In this document: positions 11,150 through 22,050 of the stretch, piece after piece
Numbering within the stretch: the first letter of the stretch is position 1
How the letters are laid out: the number at the start of each line of letters is the position of its first letter
NCBI GenBank assembly: GCA_018907035.1
Contig: JACCIC010000296.1
Location: 1 to 64,000 of the forward strand
Source: Sycobia sp. Sy_11
Taxonomy: Eukaryota > Arthropoda > Insecta > Hymenoptera > Epichrysomallidae
Direction: 5' to 3'
Length of the DNA stretch: 64,000 bases
The notes under the pieces: model-generated
The model's database searches: none
What the model was told of the DNA's origin: nothing
The model's input: only the letters and a program-made list of their open reading frames with translations
Program-made: the position numbers and the translations under genes

Positions 11150-12012
11150 AACATCGATGATTCAAAATAATTGATTCTTTTTTATGAGTCCACACGTGGA
11201 CCAAATGATGTGAAAATAAACTCGGCTATTTGTAAATGATCTCATTACTTTATTAAGCAGCATTTTCATTAAAACTATTTATTTATTATTATTTTTTAGA
11301 AATTGATATATATTTTCATTGGTCTTACAGTCCAATTAAATCAATCGAAAAAAATACGTAATAATATCAATATATATTTATATTAATATTGATACGTCAA
11401 TATCAAAAATAACAAAAATAAAAATAAAATTAAAAATTATAATGACAGTCAGACTGTCCTTGTATACAGTCACCCCCGTAGACTAAATTTTTGTTAGTAA
11501 AGTGCAATCTAGTGAATTATTAATAATAATTAATAATTATTAATAATCTAAAGAATTATATTTTAGAGTTTAAGATATAATTGTGTAAACTATACATGCT
11601 GTTATTTATAGGGATGCATATAAAATACACTTAGCCATTTGTTTTAATGGTCCTTTATTAAGGTGCTATTGTGTTATATATTTTTATATAATATCACATA
11701 TTATTCTGGTATATGAACATTTTTTTTATTTTACTATGAAAACATTTAAAGATAATTACATATAATATTATGTTTCCCTCTTGGTTTCCCTTTATTACAA
11801 TCAGTAGAGCATCTAACTACATCCGTGAACTGATTTCTAATTTAACAATAGAATGTTTTTTCTGATAAAATATTTTGAACTTTTGGAAAGTATTCTATAT
11901 AAATTTTTTATGAAATACATGAGAAGGTGTATTTAAAATTGTTACTATGTTAAGAACACATCAAATTCGCCTAACTATTTTACTTTCTTTAAAAGTTCTT
12001 TTTTTGGAGATT
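11150..12012 (+). repeat. Dispersed repeat D, copy 1 (interrupted)
   Basis: Matches 32288-32991 over its length, in the same orientation, including the landmarks ttcttttttatgagtcca, actatacatgctgttattta and the common end aaagttcttttttggaga. This copy is split by a Penelope LTR fragment (11317-11510) absent from copy 2. Confidence 0.75.
11317..11510 (+). repeat. Penelope-like LTR fragment
   Basis: Begins cattggtcttacag and contains the perfect palindrome gacagtcagactgtc and the tag cacccccgtagact, all shared with 24995-25310 and 35993-36243. It ends at agtgcaatct. Family membership is inferred from the same tags on the outer ends of the Penelope-like element at 47816-49770. Confidence 0.7.
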
Positions 12013-12075
12013 TCAATTCTTTTCCAAAGAATTATAATTTAATGAATTTAATGCAAAAATTTTATAATACAATAT

Positions 12076-12123
<48 letters not shown>

Positions 12124-12572
12124 CATAAAAATATTTAGATATAAATATTAAAAGTAATACTCTAATAATAAATTAAATTATTAGCTGATTTATATGTATT
12201 TATATTAATGAAAAGCAGAATTATATATTCTGATTTCCTTCATCACAAACAGGACATCTTACTTTAATGATTTGTTTTTGAATTTCTTTCTATAATAATA
12301 CATGAAAAATCAGCTAATAATTTAGTCTATTATTAGAGTCTTTTTTTGTGATATCGTGACATACCGCGACAATGTAAGAACTAAAACTAACAAAGGAGCG
12401 ATACTGCCCAAAATCTTAAATGTAATATAATCTTTAATTTCTATTATATTATATTTAAGATCTCCCGATATTTAAATAATTATGAATACTATTTATAAAT
12501 CTTTAGTACCTAATATAATAATTATATATAATAATAAAACTCATAGTTTTCCTTTATATTTAGATTAGTGAT

Positions 12573-12778
12573 GCTTTTTTTTATGTTATTTAACGTCGCT
12601 CTATTTCTACTTCCAAATATTGGTGCTAATCACCGACGGAGATCTACGATATGTTTGTAAACAAAGCACATGTAAATTATTACAGCGGTGCTTGTGTCAA
12701 TCGGCCGAAACCGGGATTTGAACTCAGATCACCAAATTACTAGCCATCGGCTCTAGCGATCGAGCTATCGTAGGCCTC
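12573..12778 (-). mobile_element. tRNA-derived SINE, minus-strand copy
   Basis: On the minus strand it reads from gaggcctacgatagctcg (tRNA-like head with A box) through gagttcaaatccc (B box) to a tail ending gcgacgttaaataacat followed by an A run. It is about 85-90% identical by eye to the plus-strand copy at 30364-30562. The internal Pol III promoter boxes explain its transcription; mobility needs a LINE partner. Confidence 0.8.
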
Positions 12779-12878
12779 TTATTAGAATATTGCATTTAAT
12801 ATTTAAGTCTAAATATTTTGATGTACAGTTTTTCTATATGAAAATAAGATAAAAAGTTGCTATATTTTTGGATGCTCC

Positions 12879-13239
12879 TTTTTTTTGTAATTTTTATTTA
12901 TACTAAGTTTAAAGTGATGTTATATTAACATAAATTTCATAATTAATAAATTTATTTCAGTTCTCTTTTCATTTAATGCATTAAAGTAAATAGATATTTT
13001 ACATTATATATATGTATTATAAAATACCCCGCCTCTTCTAAGGTTCTACCTAGTTCTAATTTTGTACCTTTGCTCTTACACTGACTCTTTACCAGTGAGT
13101 CCAGGTCGTGTTACGCCCCCTTTATGGCTAGGCTCAGGCCCGAGCTCAGGCCGCCCAAGGCTCGCTCGAAGGCCTCGGAAGGCTCCCAAAGAACTCCCTG
13201 AGTTATTTTTACACACAAGTATATATGGTGTACTGTGCC
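12879..13239. other. Intergenic; AT-rich then GC-richer
   Basis: 12879-13060 is AT-rich. From about 13060 the sequence becomes GC-rich with short internal near-repeats (ggcccgagctcaggcc and similar). No protein family recognised. Confidence 0.5.
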
Positions 13240-13366
13240 TAGAGCTGCAAAGAGTTTTCTCGGGAGCTGCGAGAGCCACAAAGAATTTGCTCGGAAGCCG
13301 CGAGAGCCGCATAGAGTTTTCTCGGGAGCCCCAAAAAGCCGCAAAGAGCTGTTTCACGGAGCCCGC
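13240..13366. repeat. 31-bp tandem repeat, about four units
   Basis: Units beginning near 13240, 13271, 13302 and 13333 follow the pattern gagagccgcaaagagttttctcgggagc with substitutions. Because 31 is not a multiple of three, each unit shifts frame, which argues against a protein-coding repeat. Confidence 0.75.
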
Positions 13367-13452
13367 GAGTGATTTGCCCCTCGTTCCTGTGTCTCCTATA
13401 ATATTTCCTTTGGCTGTGCTCCTCGGCAAAAGTGAAATAATTAGATTCAAAA

Positions 13453-13506
13453 ATGGCTGACAACGGTGTCAGGGAAAAAGTTAAAAAATCTACAAAACAT
13501 CTTTGA
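13453..13506 (+). pseudogene. Possible first-exon remnant of the decayed gene
   Basis: An ATG opens a short basic frame (MADNGVREKVKKSTKHL) ended by TGA after 17 residues. It precedes the better supported exon at 13976-14217 by about 470 bp on the same strand. Assignment to the same gene is a guess based on position and strand only. Confidence 0.25.
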
Positions 13507-13975
13507 AAGCAAGTATAATATTTAGAGGACAATTTCACAAAAAAAAAAAAAAATGGAATCAGAAAAAGTTTTTGGCAAATATAGGTTATTAGCTCAGTGT
13601 ATACGGTTTAGACAAGTATTGGATAAATATAGGTTATTTGCACAGTGCATTTTGTTGTAGTGATTAATTGTAATTGTAAACATACATGTCTTGCAACCAT
13701 TACTTGTCTTAAGAAACGATATTAAAATACTTCAATACTTTCAGGTAATAAAATAACAATGTACATTTTGAGCAACTTAACTAAAAATTTAATTCGCGAA
13801 TTGATTCCGGCCATCGGCGAAAGAATAATATTTCTTTGATATTGGAATTTTAATTTCAAAAAGCAAATTACAGACAATACTTCTTTAAAAAGAGTATACG
13901 AAGTATTTTTTATGCTGAAGAAATGTGTTTAAATAAAATAATTTTAAGATTTACTTGAAATGTTTAATTTTTTAG

Positions 13976-14217
13976 CAACATGTTCTAGAAGATTTCATTT
14001 CGTTAAAGATTTTTAAAGAAAATGAATGTTTAAATGAATCCTTATTCAATAAATTATTTAGTAATAGAGATACATTTAATTTACGCAAGCTATTGGAAGA
14101 ATACGAAATTGACAAAAGAATCTCGAATGCGTGCAAAACAATGAATCATTTAACTCACAATGAAAGAACTAAAATTTGTGATATTATATTTACAGATTTG
14201 GAAAATCTTTCTAGTAC
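13976..14217 (+). pseudogene. Exon of a decayed, uncharacterised arthropod gene
   Basis: An 80-residue uninterrupted frame starts straight after a polypyrimidine-AG acceptor (aattttttag) and ends at a usable donor (ac|gtagga). It reads as a charged, helical segment containing FNLRKLLEEYEIDKRISNA. The donor phase matches the acceptor of the next exon at 23689. The 9.47-kb gap between them holds the copia and mariner elements. The likely parent is a large family of repetitive, uncharacterised arthropod proteins that I recall but cannot check here. The exon is clean, but later parts of the gene are full of stops, so the locus as a whole is a pseudogene. Confidence 0.5.
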
Positions 14218-14223
14218 GTAGGA

Positions 14224-14228
<5 letters not shown>

Positions 14229-14258
<30 letters not shown>
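14229..14258. repeat. (TA)n tract, left part of the copia target
   Basis: The tract continues at 22307-22345 beyond the copia element, so one microsatellite was split by the insertion. Confidence 0.85.
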
Positions 14259-14263
<5 letters not shown>

Positions 14264-14514
14264 GGATTGAGCACCAACCATGCTGGGCTTATATAGTGTG
14301 TGTGTGTACCATCTGTATGAGCGGTACAGATGCTGTGTGTGAGAGCGGCGCTGCGAGAGCGCCCTTTATAGAGAGTGCAGTTAGTAGACTGCTAAACGTT
14401 GTGCGAGTTGGTTGATTGTGAATAAAGCTCTGAGTAATAGAAATACTTTGTCTTTGTCTTATTCCTTTATTTCCACTCTGCTTGTATTTTATATATTAGA
14501 TCTAGATTCCAACA
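14259..14514 (+). repeat. 5' LTR of the copia element
   Basis: Starts TGTTGGGATTG, ends GATTCCAACA. Candidate TATA box ttatatag near 14289 and polyadenylation signal aataaa at 14421-14426. Confidence 0.93.
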
Positions 14515-14530
14515 GGTTATGGGACCCGCC
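14515..14530 (+). promoter_or_regulatory. Primer-binding site of the copia element
   Basis: ggttatgggacccg follows the LTR without a gap. Its first nine bases match the complement of the initiator tRNA-Met half molecule used by Drosophila copia, so priming by an internal tRNA fragment is likely. Positions after the ninth base depart from that match. Confidence 0.65.
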
Positions 14531-16390
14531 CACGTCCACTGAGCATTTTTAGAATATTTTAAAATTTTTAAATTTCGTGTAAAGTGTGAAACTGTTTCGA
14601 AAGTGCGTGCTCGTGGAGAAAGTGCTTTGTTCGAGAGAGAGAGGTCGAGCACGTGTTGCGCCCTGAAACAAAGCGAAGGAAAAACCGTTGCCAATCTTGA
14701 AGGAGATTCATTTTACTGCAGCTAGAAATTTTCCAAAAGAGGGAAAATTATTTATTGAAATGGACTTCAATAAAAGTTCGATCTCGAGCGCAAACGCTGG
14801 AAAGCGTAAGTTGAAGTTTGGTTTTTGTTCAAAATCAAAAGGAGAAGGTTGAGTAAAATTTAATTTATTAATAATTAAATTTATTGCAATAATGCAAAAG
14901 TATTGAATTAGTTTAAAAGTGAATTTAGATTTGTACATATGAATTATAGTGTAATTATCGCTATGGTTTGAATGGAAAATCTAAAAGAGTGATTTCGAGA
15001 TTTTAATAGTTGAAAATTCATCTAAACTAAAGTTATTTAATACTTTATTGTTAGATAATTGAGTAAACTAATTGTTGAAATGAAAATTTTTAAGAGAGTG
15101 AAAAGCTAAAGTAAAATTTCATAATCCATTGAAATTTGATTTTAAGAAAGATAAGTTTTAATATTGCAATTTATTTACTAAATAGTTTAAACAAATAGTA
15201 ATTATGTATTAAAATTGTTTCAGATTATTAAAATTCATCTTAATAATTATTGAATTCTTAAAAATTAAAGTAGCTTACGTAGAGATTAGCTAATGTAAAA
15301 ATCGCGCGGGAAAGATTTTAATATTTTACCGCGAATCGAATATAACGAATTTGTTGCAATAATAATTCGAGATAAATCTTTAGATTTCTTAGAATTCGAT
15401 TTCAAAGTTCAAACAGGAATTTTTAACCGAAAAGAGTAAGTGCGTGTGCACCGGTATACACGGGCGCGCGGTGCGGCGTAGAGGGGGGGGGGGGCTCGCG
15501 GGCGACCCCCAGGCGCGCGCGCGTATCGGTATACGTGAGGTAGTATACGTGCGCGTCCACCATATAGTCGTACATATATACTGTACGGGTATATATATAG
15601 AGGTAGGCTACGCGCTTAATATAGGTGTGAGGGTTTATATGTGTGTGTCTGCTATATGGTCGTGCATACATACTGCACGGGTATATATATAGATACATTG
15701 TAGCATCTAATATACGTGAGTCTATCCCGCGGCATATAGAGTCCAATCCGACGCTATAGCTAGGGGGGCCCTGGGTACCGCCCAGGCCCGTGCCCTCACG
15801 TGAGGGGGCCCCGGGTTCTTGCCAGGACCGTATCCTTATACCAGAGGGCCCCGATGCCTAATACGGGATAGGTATATACAGTGTGTAGGCGCGATATATG
15901 CACGCGCGTGTGAGCCTCTTGCGGTATATATATATAAATCCGCCGGTTATCATTACATATAACCAGAAGTAAGAGGGAGTGTGTAGTGCACCGTACTTGT
16001 ACGGGGCAGCAGTGCTGCGACCGCAAACCCCCTGCGTATGCTGGACAGTATACGATTTGGCTGGTTTGTCAAGCGCAGTTGCTGCTGCGTTCGCACTAGT
16101 TTGAAGGGCCTGCCTGCCGATCCATACCGCCTAGACAGAGGGGGTGCATACATTTCTGTATTCTCTCGACGTGAAAGTGACTTTATAGAGCGAGACGTCG
16201 CTCTCCGGGGCTCTTAATACATACTTAAGGGTTTCGAGGATTTAGTGCAAAACACTGTTCTTTTCCAAGAAGAAAAATCGATATCGTACTTACGGGAACT
16301 GAACGCGTGTAGTGAGGAAAGAGATCTCTACTTAAGGTGGTTTAGTCACGCCACAAAACGTAAAATCTAGCTAGTACTTACGTTACATAA
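14531..16390 (+). other. Long untranslated leader of the copia element
   Basis: About 1.9 kb without a long plus-strand frame. The second half holds unusual repeats: a pair of about 40-bp direct repeats (15561-15600 and 15652-15692) and a three-unit 40-bp GC-rich tandem (starts 15761, 15801, 15841). Such structured leaders can serve packaging, dimerisation or translation control, but nothing here proves which. Confidence 0.7.
15761..15880 (+). repeat. 40-bp tandem repeat in the copia leader
   Basis: Three units with exact 40-bp spacing share agggggcccNgggt and gccagg blocks; the third is degraded. GGGCCC palindromes in each unit could form stems. Confidence 0.7.
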
Positions 16391-16414
16391 AATCCTATAG
16401 GTAACGACGCCGCA

Positions 16415-19400
16415 GTGAGTGATACCTTGGGAAGGAAGGTATGGAAGGCGATTGAGAAGGTATGGAGGAGGCACGGCCACGAGAGATATTTTCATGGACA
16501 GAGAGTATACCTTTATCGCTCGCAAGAGCGAACATTGTCCGCTGCGATCGTGTTTTCGGACACGAAGGTGGTGAGGATTGGGCACCTGTTGCGCCCAGAG
16601 GAGCTCGAGGAGCTTGATCGAGCTTGGCCTACCGGCAACGTACTGGTAGAATTCTTTCCGGAGCAGACCATCGCTCCGAGGAAAGAACAAGAAAGTGAAA
16701 GCAAGCTCGAGGGAGTGCTTCGTGACATACATACTGTCGCGAAGCAGGCCTCCGAGCGTATGGACAAGTGGGAGGAAACCATGAAAGGCATGGTGGAGCG
16801 AAACTCCATTTTACAGGAGCGCCAGCTAAACAACCTGGCGAGATGGCTGTCGTCCGAAAGGATAGAGTCTGCAGTCATGACACTGGCGGAGAAGCTGGTT
16901 CCAGCAATCCTGGAAGTAGCTGCTGCTCGGCCTGTCCTGCCATCATCTAGTCGGCAGGAGCCGACATCAAACATTCCGCCACTGGAACCAGACGTGGAGA
17001 TCCTGGACAGCTCTCGAGGATCTCGCCAAGAGGACGAACAGCCGACCCATGGGAAGCTGCCTCGATCCGTCAACGACAAGGATTTCAACCCCTACGAAGA
17101 CGTGACGGACGAGATGATAAAGGTTCTGGTGAACCACATGGACGCTAGCTCGACACCGCCATCCAAGGAGAAGGGAGCGCAGCCGTCACTGGATCACCGA
17201 GACTGTGAATACAACCCAGGCGCAGTTTCAGAGGGAGATTCGAGATATAATGTAAGGCTATCAGACTCTGATAATAATAACAATAATCTTATTATTTCTG
17301 ATTTCAATTTAAATGTAAATAAGTCTCACGATAACCTGCATTGCTCGAGAACAGAGTCGAGCAATCTTCCAGCAAACGCTCTGCCTGATAATCTCAGTGC
17401 GAGCGTGGCTGATGATCGCATCGTTTCTGAAGGCGACAAGTGCAGCGAAGTGACTGATAAATTAACAGAAAAGGTAGAGAGTAGTAATTCTGTATTGAAT
17501 GATTCAGATAGTCATTTGCTTGAAAGGGTTTTGAACCAAATCACTAACTGTTCAAGTAAAGAGAATAGTTCATTCAGAAAATACAAACTTGCAAATGATA
17601 TGCGTTTCGATATATTTGAGGATTATCTTAACTCGGAATTACGTGTGAAAAGGTTGAGCCACGTTCTGACGATAGGGGAGAACGATGTCGTTGATGAGAA
17701 AGCTCGTGACGACATGTTCAGAGCCCGTGATATAATCATCAATCATATTGATATCACATATTATCAAAAGATAGTAAACCTTAAATCTCCTAGGGAGATA
17801 CTCGAAAAGTTAAAAGAACACAAACGACTTGAGACTAAGACTACACGTATTTCGGCTCGGAGAGCGTTATACACTATAAAGTACAATCCTTCTAAGGAGC
17901 GTGCTGTAGAATTCTGGGATAAATTCGAGGACAGAGTCCGAATTTATGAGAGTGTGCCTAATGCAGACAAACTGTCTGATAAAGAAAAGAGAGATATGTT
18001 TGTGCAAGCAATCACAGACGCAGTACCTGAAGTGACTCTCGCAGAGATTATAAGCCTCGAGTCAACGGGTAAAGAAATGACGTACGAGGCACTTAAACAT
18101 TTTATTTTACAGAAGGAGGCAACGAAGCCCACAGCCGAGAGGAGGGGAGATCAGCTGATTGCTGAAAGCGGACACAGGAGGTCCTTCCGCAACCCCTACA
18201 ACAACAACCGCAGGAGCGGCGATAGCGCGGGTCGTAGGGACGACCGCGCTCTCAAATGCAGAGCATGCGGCAAGCTTGGGCACATGCTGAAAGAGTGCCC
18301 AACTCCAACGCTCATACAATGCTATAATTGTAATGAGCTGGGCAACCACATCGCCAGAGATTGCCCCAATAAGCATGCCAAGCCGACCAAACGGTCATAT
18401 GATCAGAACCGCCACGAAGGAGGCAAAGACAACCCCTTCAGTAGTAGGAAGAAGGGGCGTACGGCTTACGCCGTAGAAAAAGAGGTCGGTAGCGACGAAA
18501 ATCGCGGAGCTGAGGGTGAGTTAACCAATTATTCAAAGTATAATGACTTATTACTGTGTGATTTCATAGCCGACTCTGGTGCTACCGAGCACATAGCCGG
18601 ATCTAAGTTGATATTAACAAACGTTAAACCGATCAATTGTCAAATGCGTTGCGCGAATAAAAATAAATATCTAAGCATTAACACTGAAGGAACGGTTGAA
18701 GCGCGCGCGGTAAACGGCAAAATTATTAGACTATCCGATACACTCTATTCAAATGAAGTTGCCAGAAACTTATTGTCACTTAGGAAGTTTGTAGAAAACG
18801 GAATGGAGATTTACCTTAACAACGAACGAATCGACGTAATTGATAAGAAAACGAAGGAGAAAATACTTACCGGTAATTATAAATCTCCCTTCTGGACGAT
18901 TTCGTTAGAAATTCCGAAACTTAAAATAGGTAGCGGTCTAGCAGCAGAGAACTCGAGCGTATCAATGAACACGCGTAGTAGATCGTGCGTAGCGAATTCA
19001 AACTTACCTGACACACCTGTCACTTCCGAAACAGGTTTAGAAGATCAACTAATCACGGTTATTCCGAAAGAGGGAGAAAGTGAGGTTAGGAGTTCGGAAG
19101 AACCGGAAGTTATCTATAGAAATCGCAACGTATCAAACTCCAAGACACTATCAGCAGCTATGCTGTGGCATACGAGACTAGGTCATGCCTCGGTCAAGTA
19201 TCTTAAACAGTTCGCGAAGAAAAATAACAATTTAATCAACGAAAAGGATTTATTAGATACAACCGAAATAGATAATTGCGAAGTTTGCCATCTAACTAAA
19301 ACAGTAAAGCTACCGTTTAATAAAACGCGAACGCGGGCAGACAAACCATTGCAAATACTGCACGGTAAAACTATGGGGCCTATTAAACCAGCCTCATATC

Positions 19401-21844
19401 CAGGAGGGTATAAATTCACAATCGTTCTAGTAGATGATTATTCTAGGGTAGCTTGTGCATACCCAGTTAAAAGCAAGACCGAAGCAGGGAAATGCATAGA
19501 CTCGTGCGTTAGAAAATTAAGAAACGCGATTGAAAAATTCTGTTATCTGCGTACCGACCAAGGCACGGAATTCACTAGCAGGGAAACTATAGATAGGCTA
19601 GCGGAACTAGGTGCAGAATTGCAACTTGCGTGTCCAGATACTCCGGAACATAACGGAGTCGCAGAAAGGTTTAATAGAACACTTGAAATGAAAGTACATG
19701 CGATGATGTGCGATTCAGGTCTACCTCTCAGTAACTGGGACCTCGCGGTAGACGCGGCAGTTTACACTTATAATAGAAGCCCGCACAAAGCGTTAGACAT
19801 GAACATACCGCTGTTCAAATTGCGAAACAGCTTCAGCTTGGATTTAGGACAGCTTAGAAGATTCGGCAGCTTAGGCTTCTTTAAGAAACCGCGAAATTTA
19901 GATCATAAATTCGGATTACAGGGTATTCGGGATGTAGTTGTAGGATACACTCAAACCGGTTATAAATTGCTTATACCTGAGGAAAGAAAAATGTATGAAA
20001 CAAGACATCTCAAATCACTTGAACACATTGTCTACGGAGATGTATTCGACAAAGAAAAGAACAAATTATCATTTGCGAAAAATCAGGAAGAATCACTAGA
20101 CTCAGAGGGAGAGGAAAATAACAACTCTCCTATTAAACATAGTCCGACGGTCAAACGCGGAAGACCGAAGAAAGTTAGATCAGCGATAGATATCATGTAT
20201 ATTAACAATGATAATAGAGTAGAACTGCGCGACGAAGCTAGGGATATACTGATAGCATCAATAAATAAAGATCCCGTTAATTATCGCGAAGCAGTCAGCT
20301 CACCGAACAGCAAAAATTGGATAGAAGCGATAGAGAATGAAATTAAGTCACTAGTAGATAAAAATGTGTTCGAAACCGTGAATAAGAGGGAGTTAATGTC
20401 AAGCGTTAGCAATCCGAATGTCTTAGATTCAAGGTGCGTCTTTAAAACCAAGCTTAACGATAAAAACGAGGTTAGATACAAAGCTCGTCTCGTAATCAGA
20501 GGGTTTAAAGACAAAAACGAATACTCGATTAGCGAAATTTACGCGCCAGTCTCTAGGTTGCCACTAGTTCGAGCGTGCTTAGCGATAACAAATTATTACG
20601 ACTGGGAAATTCGCCAACTCGATGTAGAAACCGCCTTTTTATACGGAGAAGTCGAAGAGGATATATACATGCATATACCAGAGGGAGTCAAATCGGATGA
20701 AAACGACAAACAACTATGGAAACTAAAACGTTCACTATATGGCTTAAAAATCAGCCCGAAAAGATGGAATGTCAAATTTACTGAAACTATCAATAAATTT
20801 GGATATACATCCGATTCAGTAGATCCGTGTTTATTCGCAAAAAGAATAGAAGGCACTGTTTGTTATGTACTCTTGTATGTGGATGATATCCTCGTCTCCA
20901 GTAACGATAGAAAAGAAATCGACGATATAACCGCGAAATTAGGCGCGGAGTTCAAAGTTAAAGAATTCGGTGAACCCCGCGAATTCCTGGGAATTAGGTT
21001 AGATCGCGATCGAGCGAAGAAAACGCTTAGATTGTCTCAGGGAAAATTTGCGCGAAACCTATTGATTAAATTCGGATACGAAAGAACGCACTCGGTGGAT
21101 ACACCACTGCCGATTGCATACGCGAACGACCGATCGCGCAAAAGCAGAGAAAATGAAGATTGCGCAGTAGAAGCGTCTACCGATAGGATGTTTCGCGAAT
21201 TAGTAGGATCGGTACTATATCTGGCCAATTCTACTAGACCGGATATAACCTATGCAGTAAATATTCTATGTAGACATCAGATAAGTCCTACACAGGAAGA
21301 CTGGAAGATGGCTTCCCGTGTTTGCAAGTATCTGTCGGGATCGATCGACAAAGGTCTTGTCTACAAAGGCTTGTCTGACAGGATGACGGCCTTCTCGGAC
21401 GCCAGTCTATCAGACTGTAAAAATGCGCTTACAACGAGCGGTCTAATAGTGAGATTGTTTGGCGATTCGATCGTATGGAAAACGAAAAGACAACAGAGTG
21501 TTGCTCTATCAACATGTCAATCAGAGTATGTAGCAATGAGCGATGCGTGTCAAGAAATTCTCGCAGTACACGATTCGATTAAATTCGTAATATCAGTAAG
21601 TCTAATGCCAGTTACACTGTACTGCGATAACTTGGCTGCCAAGTCGTGCGCGGAAACCGACGGTAGCAATAGATTAAGACATATGATAGAAAGAAAAGAG
21701 CACTTTATTAAAGAGTGCGTTAAACGTAACCACGTTCGGATAGAATGGATCTGCTCGAAAAATCAATTAGCAGACATATTTACCAAAGCGTTGTGCGCTC
21801 AGCTGCATTATAAGCTGAGCACGAGAATAATGCTAGGAGATTAA
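16415..21844 (+). CDS. gag-pol: Copia Gag-Pol polyprotein, full length
   Basis: A single 1809-codon frame encodes a complete copia polyprotein. In order: N-terminal region; UBN2-like Gag (about 390-590); zinc knuckles CRACGKLGHMLKEC (from 615) and CYNCNELGNHIARDC (one residue longer than standard); aspartic protease ADSGATEH (Asp 720); integrase zinc-binding WHTRLGH (from 918) with CEVC; integrase catalytic Asp 1007/1008, Asp 1048 and Glu 1084 (35 residues between the last two, the canonical spacing); RT with YVDD (Asp 1490-1491); RNase H with FSDAS (1662), QSEY (1704) and YCDN (1738). All key residues are present. The stated start is GTG; the first in-frame ATG is codon 116 at 16760. The frame is open from 16391, just before an AG acceptor-like site, so a spliced or non-AUG start is possible. 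Confidence 0.93.
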   Translation: MSDTLGRKVWKAIEKVWRRHGHERYFHGQRVYLYRSQERTLSAAIVFSDTKVVRIGHLLRPEELEELDRAWPTGNVLVEFFPEQTIAPRKEQESESKLEGVLRDIHTVAKQASERMDKWEETMKGMVERNSILQERQLNNLARWLSSERIESAVMTLAEKLVPAILEVAAARPVLPSSSRQEPTSNIPPLEPDVEILDSSRGSRQEDEQPTHGKLPRSVNDKDFNPYEDVTDEMIKVLVNHMDASSTPPSKEKGAQPSLDHRDCEYNPGAVSEGDSRYNVRLSDSDNNNNNLIISDFNLNVNKSHDNLHCSRTESSNLPANALPDNLSASVADDRIVSEGDKCSEVTDKLTEKVESSNSVLNDSDSHLLERVLNQITNCSSKENSSFRKYKLANDMRFDIFEDYLNSELRVKRLSHVLTIGENDVVDEKARDDMFRARDIIINHIDITYYQKIVNLKSPREILEKLKEHKRLETKTTRISARRALYTIKYNPSKERAVEFWDKFEDRVRIYESVPNADKLSDKEKRDMFVQAITDAVPEVTLAEIISLESTGKEMTYEALKHFILQKEATKPTAERRGDQLIAESGHRRSFRNPYNNNRRSGDSAGRRDDRALKCRACGKLGHMLKECPTPTLIQCYNCNELGNHIARDCPNKHAKPTKRSYDQNRHEGGKDNPFSSRKKGRTAYAVEKEVGSDENRGAEGELTNYSKYNDLLLCDFIADSGATEHIAGSKLILTNVKPINCQMRCANKNKYLSINTEGTVEARAVNGKIIRLSDTLYSNEVARNLLSLRKFVENGMEIYLNNERIDVIDKKTKEKILTGNYKSPFWTISLEIPKLKIGSGLAAENSSVSMNTRSRSCVANSNLPDTPVTSETGLEDQLITVIPKEGESEVRSSEEPEVIYRNRNVSNSKTLSAAMLWHTRLGHASVKYLKQFAKKNNNLINEKDLLDTTEIDNCEVCHLTKTVKLPFNKTRTRADKPLQILHGKTMGPIKPASYPGGYKFTIVLVDDYSRVACAYPVKSKTEAGKCIDSCVRKLRNAIEKFCYLRTDQGTEFTSRETIDRLAELGAELQLACPDTPEHNGVAERFNRTLEMKVHAMMCDSGLPLSNWDLAVDAAVYTYNRSPHKALDMNIPLFKLRNSFSLDLGQLRRFGSLGFFKKPRNLDHKFGLQGIRDVVVGYTQTGYKLLIPEERKMYETRHLKSLEHIVYGDVFDKEKNKLSFAKNQEESLDSEGEENNNSPIKHSPTVKRGRPKKVRSAIDIMYINNDNRVELRDEARDILIASINKDPVNYREAVSSPNSKNWIEAIENEIKSLVDKNVFETVNKRELMSSVSNPNVLDSRCVFKTKLNDKNEVRYKARLVIRGFKDKNEYSISEIYAPVSRLPLVRACLAITNYYDWEIRQLDVETAFLYGEVEEDIYMHIPEGVKSDENDKQLWKLKRSLYGLKISPKRWNVKFTETINKFGYTSDSVDPCLFAKRIEGTVCYVLLYVDDILVSSNDRKEIDDITAKLGAEFKVKEFGEPREFLGIRLDRDRAKKTLRLSQGKFARNLLIKFGYERTHSVDTPLPIAYANDRSRKSRENEDCAVEASTDRMFRELVGSVLYLANSTRPDITYAVNILCRHQISPTQEDWKMASRVCKYLSGSIDKGLVYKGLSDRMTAFSDASLSDCKNALTTSGLIVRLFGDSIVWKTKRQQSVALSTCQSEYVAMSDACQEILAVHDSIKFVISVSLMPVTLYCDNLAAKSCAETDGSNRLRHMIERKEHFIKECVKRNHVRIEWICSKNQLADIFTKALCAQLHYKLSTRIMLGD

Positions 21845-22036
21845 CTGATTTCTCTATTTGCAGGTTCGGAACCAGAAAACTGGGACTGAAGCCTGCCCGC
21901 AGCGTAAGTTTACGCTGGCCGTAACTGAGGCCAGAGTGGTCGACAGCGGAAGCCGAGAAAAGTTCCGCTGAGACCTGAGTCAACATCAAAGAGCGTGAAG
22001 AACCACAGAGAGAAATCAGCCAAAGCAAGTAGCATG

Positions 22037-22050
22037 GTGGTGAGAGGGAG
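22037..22050 (+). promoter_or_regulatory. Polypurine tract of the copia element
   Basis: ggtggtgagagggag-like purine run directly before the 3' LTR; primes plus-strand DNA synthesis in LTR elements. Confidence 0.75.

Larger units (their letters stand above)
10751..12878. mobile_element. Long-TIR non-autonomous element with nested repeats
   Basis: About 100 bp at the left (10751-10860, beginning gggttatccaaaaacatag) is the imperfect reverse complement of 12785-12878 at the right. A further direct copy of the subterminal sequence lies at 12120-12190 and an inverted one at 12300-12345. Inside are repeat D (11150-12012), a Penelope LTR fragment (11317-11510), (TA)n tracts and a SINE (12573-12778). 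No transposase is seen. A DNA-transposon derivative is likely, superfamily unknown. Confidence 0.55.

Noticed and set aside
13062..13538. Several overlapping frames on both strands
   Set aside because: They reflect the GC-rich 31-bp tandem repeat, which changes frame every unit.
16513..17088. Minus-strand frame of 191 codons opposite Gag
   Set aside because: It is a shadow of the intact copia polyprotein; no family resemblance. Other minus-strand frames at 18107-22073 are rejected for the same reason.
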